This document shows, piece by piece, positions 8,096 to 15,076 of a stretch of 17,237 nt of DNA (within the stretch, counting starts at the first letter, position 1; the number at the start of each line of letters is the position of its first letter). A program made the translations under genes and the position numbers. Source of the stretch: Glaciecola sp. UBA1851 (GTDB taxonomy: Bacteria > Pseudomonadota > Gammaproteobacteria > Enterobacterales > Alteromonadaceae). The notes under the pieces were generated by a model. The model made no database searches. It worked only from the letters and a program-made list of their open reading frames with translations, and had not been told where the DNA came from. The stretch spans positions 1-17,237 of the forward strand of contig DDIL01000101.1 in NCBI GenBank assembly GCA_002338515.1, read 5' to 3'.

Positions 8096-8760
8096 GTTTT
8101 AGTTATATCCTGATCAAAGAAAAATGGTCTGAGCCAACAAAAATGACAGTACATGTCGGTACTAATTTTTGACGCAGAGTTACGCTTAAAGACACTATAG
8201 ATAATGTAATTTCTGCAGCCAGTAAAAAACTCGCCGCCATTGCTAATTACATTAATTTTACACAGTGTTAACTCGAGGGTGGTTTTTAACAAGCTAAATA
8301 TGGTGAACGGTAGTTTTTAAGAGGCAAAGCGGATTAACCTAATTTATTTAATAGCATATTGAGCTAAATCAGTAAGACTTGTTTTGTATTTATAAAATTT
8401 CAATAAGTCAGAATATTCAATATTAATAATATATCTATATGGATATTAAATGTACCTAGTTGATTTACCAAAAAATTCAAATGTATTTACCATATAAGTA
8501 TATAATATTAAACAATAAATTTTGTTTATCAACTGCGGTACAGTTATTTTTAACGCTTCGCATTTTTCAATAATAATTATTTGTATTAGTGAAATTTTAT
8601 ACCCATTCAATAACGTTAACTTCTAAAAGTTGTTTCAAAAAATATTTACCGCTCTGCCGCATGAAACGCTCCATTCAACTTTTATCATTTGTATAAGTAT
8701 CAACCTTCTGTACTTTGTAAAAAAAGTGAAAATAAATTGTAATGTTGAAAGGGAAAGTAT
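8096..8760. other. 665-bp A+T-rich divergent intergenic region between two lipoprotein genes
   Basis: No convincing gene is present. The only open frame (66 codons, - strand, 8092-8292) has no recognisable content. The region must hold both lipoprotein promoters, but I cannot place convincing -35/-10 pairs. Candidate protein-binding sites are overlapping palindromes at 8145-8163 (GACA-N5-TGTC and AGTAC-N6-GTACT), about 50-70 bp upstream of the - strand start, and TAACGTTA at 8611-8618. The centre (about 8400-8520) is extremely A+T-rich. The right gene has a good ribosome site, GAAAGGGA at 8747-8754, 6 bases before its ATG. Confidence 0.6.
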
Positions 8761-11094
8761 ATGAAAACTAACACTAGATATATCCTAGTATTATTACTGG
8801 GCGTTTTGCTGGTCGGTTGCGGCGGCAGTAGCAACAGTAATAGCGATGATGTTGATGATGCACCTGCTGATACATCGGCCCCGATTATTACTTTAGTTGG
8901 CGACAGTACAGTTACATTAACGGTGGGAGACACTTATCAAGAGGCAGGCTCAACTGTGGTTGATAATGTGGATACTGGTTTATCTGCGGCTATTTCTGGT
9001 AGTGTCGATACAACTACCGCAGGTACTTATGTATTAACTTATTCAGCAAGCGACGCGGCAGGCAATAGTGCCAGCGTAACAAGGACAGTTATTGTTGAAG
9101 CTGCTGTAGATACCGAAGCACCAGTTATCACATTGGTTGGCCCTGAAACTATCACCTTAACAGTGGGGGATTCCTACAATGAACAAGGTTCTACGGTTAC
9201 CGACAATGTTGATAGTGGCTTAACTGCAACAATAACCGGTAGTGTTGATACTAGCGCTGCAGGAACCTATACGCTTACATACACAGTAACAGATGCAGCC
9301 AATAATCAGTCATCTATTACCAGAACGGTTATTGTTCAAGAGCCCGTTGTTGTTGGCACAAACGCATTCATATTTGATTCTCAAAATGACGATTCTTTTT
9401 TCATGGAGTTTTGGGGAGATACTTGGTCTACGGGCACGCAGTATACTGACCAACCATCCGATACTACTTACGCTAAAGCATTAGAAATCACAAAAAGCAC
9501 AGGCTGGGGCACGGTCATTGCTTGGGGTAATCAGCCTGCAAATGCAATTGACGTTTCTACCTACACCCATGCTAGGTTTAAAGTTAGAACTAGCACTTTC
9601 ACCGGTGTTGATGTAGTAGTGCAAAGTGCAACACAGCAGCAATCTCAAGTTGTTTATAATTTCTCGTCTGGCACTGATTTGGGCAATGGTTGGACAGAAA
9701 TGCAGGTAGTGTTGCCAGGGTTCAGCGATATGACATGGTTCTCTTTAAACTTTTTAGGTGACGCGGGAACAACGGTTTTATTAGCGGATGTTTATTTTAC
9801 TACATTGGCGCCAGAAACAGTTACAGGTCCACCAGAAGGTGCACCTGCACCACCAAACTTTGCAAATGATGAAGTGGTTGTGCTTTATAGCGACTCTTTG
9901 ACTGAGGACAGCTTTATTGGTGTTTGGAATGCTAATTATTTTAACGCACCTGTTTATTCTACAGGTGATGTGTCGGGGAATAATTTTGCTAAGTACACTA
10001 TCACAGCAGGTGGCACAACAGGTGGTGTGACAGGTCTTGAGTTTGGATTTGAGAATGGTGAACTGGATGCGTCAGCGCATACTACTTGGAATATGGATAT
10101 GTACATAGAGCCAGGCATCACACAAGTAGAGGTGCAGCTTGTTTCAAGAGATGGTGGCGCAAAACGCACATTTATTAGCCCAACTACTGGTACTTGGTTA
10201 AATTTAGAGATGCCATATAGTGATTTGATTGACAATGACGGTGAGGGATTTGATACGCTTAATAGCAGTATATTGCAGCTTATTGTTATTCAATTATGGG
10301 GGCCAGAAGGCACGTCTGTTTACGTTGATAACATCTATTTCTCAGGCGTATCTGTTTCTCATGATATGACGGTAAACGTGGTCGACAATAATAATACCCC
10401 ACTACAAAATGCTAGTGTGAATATAGGCAATGAAACCGCGAATACCGATGTGAATGGTGATGCTGTTTTAACCTTGCCTGAAGCGAATTATAAAGTGCTG
10501 GTTGAGGCAGATGGTTTTGGCGCAGCGCAAGATAATCAGGTTGTTGCGGGTGGTGATGCGAGTTTATCAATGAGTCTTTTGCCTGTGAATACAGGCCCTA
10601 CAATAGCCGCACCTATTCCAACAGCAACAAATGATGAAGCCTTTGTGCTTTATAGCGATACTCTTAATGTTGATAAACCAATATCATTTTGGAATGACAA
10701 TTTCTTTAGGGCACCCACGTTCTCGCAAGTGAATATTGCTGGTAATAATACAGGTAAATTCCAAATTATTCCTGGGGGTGAAAATGGCGGTATATCAGGT
10801 ATTCAATTTGGAATAGAGGGTGGTCCTGTAGATTTGTCGAGTGCGACGGGATTACGTTTTGACTTTTATGTTACTTCTGGCATTACACAAACACAGTTCC
10901 AAGTTATTCCTTCATACGGTAATTCGGGTGTGTCAAATAATTTTACGTTACCAACAGGGCAGTGGGTAGAGGTAGTATTACCATTTGATGAGCTAAATGG
11001 AGAGTTTGATACATCAAGCTTAATTATGTTTAGTGTTCAATTATGGGGCACCACTAGCGATGCTGTGTTTATTGATAATGTGTACTTTTATTAA
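8761..11094 (+). CDS. Large lipoprotein with two DUF5011-like Ig repeats, three CBM-like beta-sandwich domains and a PEGA/carboxypeptidase-regulatory-like insert
   Basis: This 777-residue lipoprotein has its signal peptide ending in lipobox LVGC (Cys20) and then a Gly/Ser/Asp linker. Two DUF5011-type Ig-like repeats (about 37-112 and 117-192) share the pattern D..AP.ITL and LTVGD.Y.E.GSTV.DNVD, ending in Y(S/T).(S/T)DAA. Three beta-sandwich, carbohydrate-binding-like domains follow (about 200-350, 370-530, 625-777). The last two are clearly related to each other: VLYSD(S/T)L, then FW/VW and a W-containing SV/VI.QLWG strand, ending in (V/I)DN(I/V)YF. Between them, about 535-607 looks like a PEGA or CarboxypepD_reg-type fold (LQNASVNIGNETANTDVNGD). 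No catalytic motif is visible. It shares its overall plan with the divergent 867-aa lipoprotein but uses different Ig families. A role in binding extracellular glycan at the cell surface is inferred. Confidence 0.85.
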   Translation: MKTNTRYILVLLLGVLLVGCGGSSNSNSDDVDDAPADTSAPIITLVGDSTVTLTVGDTYQEAGSTVVDNVDTGLSAAISGSVDTTTAGTYVLTYSASDAAGNSASVTRTVIVEAAVDTEAPVITLVGPETITLTVGDSYNEQGSTVTDNVDSGLTATITGSVDTSAAGTYTLTYTVTDAANNQSSITRTVIVQEPVVVGTNAFIFDSQNDDSFFMEFWGDTWSTGTQYTDQPSDTTYAKALEITKSTGWGTVIAWGNQPANAIDVSTYTHARFKVRTSTFTGVDVVVQSATQQQSQVVYNFSSGTDLGNGWTEMQVVLPGFSDMTWFSLNFLGDAGTTVLLADVYFTTLAPETVTGPPEGAPAPPNFANDEVVVLYSDSLTEDSFIGVWNANYFNAPVYSTGDVSGNNFAKYTITAGGTTGGVTGLEFGFENGELDASAHTTWNMDMYIEPGITQVEVQLVSRDGGAKRTFISPTTGTWLNLEMPYSDLIDNDGEGFDTLNSSILQLIVIQLWGPEGTSVYVDNIYFSGVSVSHDMTVNVVDNNNTPLQNASVNIGNETANTDVNGDAVLTLPEANYKVLVEADGFGAAQDNQVVAGGDASLSMSLLPVNTGPTIAAPIPTATNDEAFVLYSDTLNVDKPISFWNDNFFRAPTFSQVNIAGNNTGKFQIIPGGENGGISGIQFGIEGGPVDLSSATGLRFDFYVTSGITQTQFQVIPSYGNSGVSNNFTLPTGQWVEVVLPFDELNGEFDTSSLIMFSVQLWGTTSDAVFIDNVYFY
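8869..9336 (+). repeat. Two tandem DUF5011-like coding repeats
   Basis: Units at about 8869-9096 and 9109-9336 encode the two Ig-like domains at a spacing of 80 residues. Both carry LTVGD(T/S)Y, GSTV.DNVD and TAGTY/AAGTY in the same order, indicating an internal duplication. Confidence 0.85.
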
Positions 11095-11124
11095 TTTATG
11101 TAAAAAGTAAATAGGGTTAAAATC

Positions 11125-11160
11125 ACATCGCGTTCTGTTGGCAGAGCGCGATGTATATTT
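11125..11160 (+). terminator. Probable terminator of the 777-aa lipoprotein gene
   Basis: ACATCGCG (11125-11132) pairs with CGCGATGT (11147-11154). The stem continues through a T-G wobble and TCTG/CAGA to the loop TTGG, giving a 13-pair stem 30 bases after the stop codon. The following bases, ATATTTCT, are T-containing but not a pure T-run, so termination strength is uncertain. Confidence 0.65.
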
Positions 11161-11373
11161 CTGCAAATATAGGCACTTTGGTAGCATCGTTCAAATCAAA
11201 TGAACGTTAAACCGTTTCATCAGCGCTAGTCTTTCTTGTGATCTCATTCTTGCTTATTTGCTTAACCAGTTTACTCGTAAACGCTTCGGTTTTATATCCT
11301 AGTGCTATCCCTTCCCCCAATCCCATTCAACTTTTGTATTTGTAGTAACGTTTTTCCTTTTTGCTTCATAAAG

Positions 11374-11401
11374 TGTAATGCATGAGTAAGCATGCATTAC
11401 A
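11374..11401. repeat. Perfect 11-bp inverted repeat with 6-bp spacer
   Basis: TGTAATGCATG (11374-11384) and CATGCATTACA (11391-11401) are exact complements around AGTAAG. No T-run follows on either strand, so it does not look like an intrinsic terminator. It lies over 200 bp from either flanking stop codon's own terminator or coding end. It may be an operator-like site or part of a small mobile or regulatory element. Confidence 0.7.
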
Positions 11402-11493
11402 AACAAGATACAACCATAAAAAGTTGCAAAAGTATTTAGTGTTTTTCTAACGCTTGTTTAACTTTGCTAATTTTATTGGATATTGTTACAGCC

Positions 11494-11522
11494 ATAAAAA
11501 AAGCCGCTTTAAGAAGCGGCTT
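11494..11522 (-). terminator. Rho-independent terminator of the GEVED-domain protein gene
   Basis: AAGCCGCTT (11501-11509) and AAGCGGCTT (11514-11522) form a perfect 9-pair, G+C-rich stem with a TAAG loop. On the - strand it is followed by a T-run (A-run at about 11496-11502 on the + strand). It lies 25 bases beyond the stop codon of the - strand gene. Confidence 0.9.
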
Positions 11523-11547
11523 CAAACCTATTTGCAAAAAGCTCAAT

Positions 11548-12342
11548 TTAGCTTAGTTTTCTGCGAGTCATCATGCCAAGCGCAAATAAAGAAACTAAGA
11601 TTGCAGTGGCAGGCGCACTAACTTGTTCAACTATAGTTATCTGATAATCTTCTGTTTCACCTTGGTGATAATAACCAGTAGACGATAACATGTTGCCATT
11701 ACCTGGGTTCAACGAGAAGTCACAGATAATTCTAGCTCTCATCCAAACTTGACCTAAAATAGAGTCTAAAGGAACGGTTAATATCTCAGAAAAGAAACTT
11801 GCAAAAGTTTGATCGCTATTTGAACCATCGGAAGTAGCAACACCATCGGAAGTTTTATCTTTATCCCATTCGTTATGAAACACTACATCAGTTTCGTTAA
11901 AAGATCCTGTACCAAACCAGTCTAACCATAATTTGGTTTCATCATTATTATGAGTGCCATAAGCTGAACGGCTAACATCTACTTGGAACTGAACTAACTG
12001 ACCTTGCACGAGTTCGTTTGACTGGCTGTAATCAGTCCAAGTGTTGCCGCCGTCAGAAGATGTTCTCCAACTAATACCATTATCACCCTCATCGTTCGTT
12101 TGAGTCGAACCTTCAGATGACCAACCGACATTATTGAAATCATTTCTATAACTTCTAGCTCCGCCAATATCGCCCAACTGTTGCCAATTGTTTGTATCGT
12201 GACAAGCAACACCATAACTTTCTGGTGCGTCGCCGTAATCGCCCGACCCACCAGTACAGCTTCTAATATTACCTGCGTGCGCATTTAATGCGAAAAATGC
12301 TGAGGATAAAGCTATCCCTGCATATATTGCTAATTTTTTCAT
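11548..12342 (-). CDS. Secreted GEVED-domain protein with PEP-CTERM-like C-terminal sorting tail
   Basis: This predicted secreted protein has 264 residues from the second ATG. I prefer ATG 12342 to ATG 12348 because AGGTGG (12350-12355) is 7 bases from the former and only 1 from the latter. The signal peptide (MKKLAIYAGIALSSAFFALN) has a likely cleavage after AHA at residue 23. The body carries the GEVED-domain hallmarks: GDYGDAPESYG near the start, an acidic DEGDNGI segment, a beta-sandwich core with LWLDWFGTGSF, and the closing GETEDYQITI that gives the family its name. The C-terminus has VSAPAT (about 241-246), a hydrophobic stretch (about 247-258) and TRRK, matching the three-part layout of PEP-CTERM sorting signals but with Ser-Ala-Pro in place of Pro-Glu-Pro. 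In such systems an exosortase removes the tail. No exosortase gene lies in the window. It is monocistronic, with its own terminator. Its biological role is unknown. Confidence 0.85.
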   Translation of the reverse strand: MKKLAIYAGIALSSAFFALNAHAGNIRSCTGGSGDYGDAPESYGVACHDTNNWQQLGDIGGARSYRNDFNNVGWSSEGSTQTNDEGDNGISWRTSSDGGNTWTDYSQSNELVQGQLVQFQVDVSRSAYGTHNNDETKLWLDWFGTGSFNETDVVFHNEWDKDKTSDGVATSDGSNSDQTFASFFSEILTVPLDSILGQVWMRARIICDFSLNPGNGNMLSSTGYYHQGETEDYQITIVEQVSAPATAILVSLFALGMMTRRKLS

Positions 12343-12654
12343 GCTCATACCACCTAATACCCTGAACTATTTTATTAAAATTATTTGAAAGCAATGTTTC
12401 ATCCCTTCCATATGCTCCTTTGCAAATTTTATACCTACTTTTGTAAGTGTTTGTGTTTCATATATATAACTTTAAAAACCTGAGCGCGTTAATAATATTT
12501 GTAAAAGAATTCGACATGCATTTGATTGATGCGAGAGTAAGCCTAATACGATGCGAGTTAAAATTGATTAAAGAATTAATTTGAAAATATAAAACCCGTT
12601 TTCAAACCTCGTCCGTCAATAGGTAATAAGCAAACAAAAAACAAAGGAATTGCT
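12343..12654. other. Divergent intergenic region between the GEVED protein and the VWA operon
   Basis: About 310 bp without a gene, A+T-rich. It should contain promoters in both directions. On the - strand a TATAAAAT box (12426-12433) could be the -10 element for the GEVED gene, but no matching -35 is evident. On the + strand, AAAACCC (12591-12597), 16 bases, then CGTC (12614-12617) resembles the layout of ECF sigma promoters. The right-hand gene has ribosome site AAAGGA at 12643-12648. Confidence 0.5.
12591..12617 (+). promoter_or_regulatory. Candidate ECF-type promoter of the VWA-sigma-anti-sigma operon
   Basis: AAAACCC (12591-12597), a 16-base spacer and CGTC (12614-12617) resemble the AAC / CGTC core elements used by many ECF sigma factors. 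The -10 element ends about 37 bases before the ATG. ECF sigma factors often transcribe their own operon, and the third-to-last gene here is one. The match is short and could be chance. Confidence 0.25.
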
Positions 12655-14439
12655 ATGTATTACCTATCAAAATTATCTAAAGCTACATTTAAAAAAAGCA
12701 TTGTCACAATAAGCATACTTACCACTTTCGCATGCGTAGGCCCAGCGAATCAAGAGGAAATCGCTTCCAAAGAAGCACAAAAAATTGAAGAGCGTAATCG
12801 CCTAGAAACCGACAATAAATCAGAGAAAACACTAATATTACAGCAAGCTCAAAAAGCATATACGCAGGCAGAATACTTTGAAGCAGAAACAGCTCAGGTT
12901 GCAGAAGCACGTCAAACAAGTGCGCTAGAAGCAAGAAGAGCAAAGCTCAAAAACTACATTGCGGCTCACCCAATTCATCCAATACAGTTAGACTCTTTAG
13001 GCCCATCTATAAACAATGAGAATTACCAATCTATAGATGAAAATAAAGTAAAGCTAGTTTCAAAAGAGCCTGTGTCTACTTTTTCAATTGATGTGGATAC
13101 TGGCAGTTATTCAAATGCTAGGCGAATGTTAATGCAGGGTAATATACCACCATCAAATGCGGTGCGAGTAGAAGAGTTTATTAATTATTTTGATTACCAA
13201 TATCCGCTTCCACAAAACACACAGCAACCTTTTAGTGTAAATAGTGCTGTGTCTATTTCTCCTTGGGACGAACATCGTCATGTTCTGCGTATTGGATTAA
13301 AAGGCTATGAGCCCAAAATAAATACTGAACTTGGTCGAAATCTAGTATTTTTGCTAGACGTGTCAGGCTCAATGAATCAAGCAAATAAGCTGCCATTACT
13401 TAAACGTTCGCTTACCATGCTTACCAATCAATTAAACGAAAACGACAGTGTAGCGATTGTTGTTTATGCAGGTGCATCTGGCGTGGTGCTTAAACCAACT
13501 TCTGGCAATGAGAAATCACAGATTATAAATGCGCTAGAAAAGCTTCAAGCTGGCGGTTCAACAAATGGTTCAGCGGGTATACAGCTAGCATATCAACTAG
13601 CCCAAGATGCCTTTATTGAAAATGGCGTTAACCGAGTCATATTAGCAACCGATGGTGATTTTAATGTAGGCATGGTTAATCAAAGTGCGCTGATTGATTT
13701 AATTGAAAAAAAGCGAGAAAAAGGTATTGCACTAACCACTTTAGGATTTGGTCAAGGTAATTATAATGACTACCTAATGGAGCAACTTGCCGATACAGGA
13801 AACGGCAATTATGCATATATAGATACTATAAACGAAGCACGTAAAGTACTGGTAGATGAACTAACTTCTAATATGCAGATAATTGCCAAAGATGTGAAAA
13901 TTCAAGTGGAGTTCAATCCTAACTTGGTTGCCGAATATCGTTTGATTGGATATGAAAACAGAAAATTAGCAAATGAAGACTTCAATAATGATAAGGTGGA
14001 TGCCGGTGATATTGGCGCAGGGCATTCAGTTACTGCGCTTTATGAATTAACCTTAGTTGATAGTGCCAGTAAATTTAACGATACCTTGCGTTACCAGAAT
14101 AAAGAACGAGCCACCCATGAACTAAGTGATGAGCTAGCTCTGATAAAACTGCGTTATAAATTGCCTAGTTCAGATACAAGTAGTTTAATAGAACAAGTCA
14201 TTAGCAAGTCGCAAATAAGTCCGTTTGATTCTCAAGCTGATGACTTTAAATTTGCTACTGCAGTTGCAAGTTTTGCACAACTTATAAAAGATAGTAAATA
14301 TATCCAAAGCACTAATTATAAGTGGATAGCAGAAACAGCATTTGAAGCAAAAGGAATTGATAGATTTGGCTATAGAGGTGAATTTATTCAGTTAGTGAAA
14401 AATGCAGATGCATTATCTAACCAGCTTTCATCGAATTAA
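12655..14439 (+). CDS. YfbK-like von Willebrand factor type A domain protein (VWA + DUF3520), envelope-anchored
   Basis: This 594-residue protein is about the length of E. coli YfbK (575). The N-terminus is hydrophobic and ends in TFAC (Cys27); this is a weak lipobox, so it is either a lipoprotein or membrane-anchored. A charged, Glu/Ala/Gln-rich coiled-coil-like stretch covers about 34-100. The family's N-terminal domain (about 115-225) includes STFSIDVDTGSYSNARR and RVEEFINYFDY. The VWA domain (about 229-405) has an intact metal-ion-dependent adhesion site: DVSGS (235-239), the Thr in GGSTNG, and the Asp in ATDGD. The DUF3520-type C-terminal region (about 420-590) ends with a GYRGEFIQLV segment. 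VWA domains bind partner proteins through a divalent cation. The molecular function of YfbK proteins is not established. It is the first gene of an operon with an ECF sigma factor 10 bases downstream. Ribosome site AAAGGA is 6 bases before the ATG. Confidence 0.92.
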   Translation: MYYLSKLSKATFKKSIVTISILTTFACVGPANQEEIASKEAQKIEERNRLETDNKSEKTLILQQAQKAYTQAEYFEAETAQVAEARQTSALEARRAKLKNYIAAHPIHPIQLDSLGPSINNENYQSIDENKVKLVSKEPVSTFSIDVDTGSYSNARRMLMQGNIPPSNAVRVEEFINYFDYQYPLPQNTQQPFSVNSAVSISPWDEHRHVLRIGLKGYEPKINTELGRNLVFLLDVSGSMNQANKLPLLKRSLTMLTNQLNENDSVAIVVYAGASGVVLKPTSGNEKSQIINALEKLQAGGSTNGSAGIQLAYQLAQDAFIENGVNRVILATDGDFNVGMVNQSALIDLIEKKREKGIALTTLGFGQGNYNDYLMEQLADTGNGNYAYIDTINEARKVLVDELTSNMQIIAKDVKIQVEFNPNLVAEYRLIGYENRKLANEDFNNDKVDAGDIGAGHSVTALYELTLVDSASKFNDTLRYQNKERATHELSDELALIKLRYKLPSSDTSSLIEQVISKSQISPFDSQADDFKFATAVASFAQLIKDSKYIQSTNYKWIAETAFEAKGIDRFGYRGEFIQLVKNADALSNQLSSN

Positions 14440-14446
14440 AGGAAGG
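14438..14446 (+). promoter_or_regulatory. Ribosome binding site supporting a TTG start for the ECF sigma factor
   Basis: AAAGGAAGG begins at the last two bases of the VWA gene's stop codon and ends 3 bases before TTG 14450, with the AGGA core 6 bases away. The in-frame ATGs at 14402 and 14408 lie inside the VWA gene and have no comparable site, so TTG is the better start. Confidence 0.7.
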
Positions 14447-14449
14447 ACG

Positions 14450-15076
14450 TTGAAACAAACATCTGACGAGTCGTTATTAGCTCAATATATTGAAGGTGAT
14501 TTCACGGCTTTTGAGTCGCTTTATAAGCGGCACAAAGGCGGTGTTTTTCGCTACTTGTCTCGTCAACTTCATAATAACAATGTGATTGAAGACCTGTTTC
14601 AAGAAGTGTGGAGTAAAGTGATTACTCAAGCTGATAGTTTTAACGCGAATGCCAAGTTTTCTACTTGGCTTTATACCATTGCTAGACATAAATTAATTGA
14701 TCATGTTAGACACATGAAAGTTATAAGCAATGTAATGGAAGAAACACAAAGCGATGATTTAAACGCGGTAGATAACGCGGTTGATGATGCTACGCCTGAA
14801 TCTGTTCACCAACAATTTGCGCAAGCAAAGGCAATTGAAAATTGTATGCAGAAACTCCCAGTACATCAGCTTGATTGTTTTTTATTACGTGAAGAAACGG
14901 GGTTACCAGTTAAAGATATTGCGAATATTGTAAATGCAGGGTTAGAAGCAACTAAAAGTCGGTTGCGTAACGCTTATCACTCTTTAAAAATTTGTATTGA
15001 TATGAAATTAAGCGAAAACCGCGCTCAAAGTTCAGTGGTGATAGAATCTGGCGTCAATGGAGCGGAAACTAAATGA
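14450..15076 (+). CDS. ECF-type RNA polymerase sigma factor (sigma-70 family)
   Basis: This 208-residue sigma factor is read from a TTG start at 14450; an upstream ATG at 14402 would add 16 residues that overlap the VWA gene and look non-homologous. Region 2 (about 15-90) holds the core-binding and -10-recognition helices: AFESLYKRHKGGVFRYL, then EDLFQEVW and FSTWLYTIARHKLIDHVR, all highly typical. A variable acidic linker (about 95-125) leads to region 4 (about 130-180), with LPVHQLDCFLLREETGLPVKDIA and the helix-turn-helix end ATKSRLRNAYHSLK that reads the -35 element. There is no extra C-terminal domain. The gene overlaps the next one by ATGA (start 15073, stop 15074-15076), a coupling often seen between a sigma factor and its anti-sigma factor. 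It probably controls its own operon and envelope genes; the trigger cannot be inferred. Confidence 0.93.
   Translation: MKQTSDESLLAQYIEGDFTAFESLYKRHKGGVFRYLSRQLHNNNVIEDLFQEVWSKVITQADSFNANAKFSTWLYTIARHKLIDHVRHMKVISNVMEETQSDDLNAVDNAVDDATPESVHQQFAQAKAIENCMQKLPVHQLDCFLLREETGLPVKDIANIVNAGLEATKSRLRNAYHSLKICIDMKLSENRAQSSVVIESGVNGAETK

Larger units (their letters stand above)
11095..11547. other. 453-bp intergenic region between convergent genes
   Basis: No supported gene is present. The region holds a hairpin terminator for the left gene (11125-11154), a perfect 11-bp inverted repeat (11374-11401) and a terminator for the right gene (11494-11522). It also holds a 13-bp copy (11323-11335) of a sequence found upstream of the left lipoprotein gene (8671-8683). 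The remaining stretch (about 11160-11320) shows nothing I can name; it is long for a gap between two convergent genes. Confidence 0.6.

Noticed and set aside
8092..8292. 66-codon open frame on the - strand overlapping the lipoprotein start by ATGA
   Set aside because: No ribosome site, no recognisable content, and it lies in the A+T-rich promoter region; the overlap with the next ATG is probably chance.
8611..8618. TAACGTTA as a LacI-family operator
   Set aside because: Only 8 bp are palindromic and the flanks do not extend the symmetry; too short to distinguish from chance in A+T-rich DNA.
8715..8743. TTGTAA-N17-TGTAAT resembling a sigma-70 promoter before the 777-aa lipoprotein gene
   Set aside because: Transcription would begin at about 8750, inside the ribosome site and about 11 bases from the ATG, leaving too short a leader.
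11994..12284. 96-codon alternative-frame reading within the GEVED gene
   Set aside because: The main frame has a signal peptide, GEVED motifs and a C-terminal tail; this frame has none and is nested inside it.
14402..14449. ATG start that would extend the sigma factor by 16 residues
   Set aside because: Overlaps the VWA gene, lacks a Shine-Dalgarno sequence, and the extra residues precede the normal start of ECF region 2 without similarity to it.
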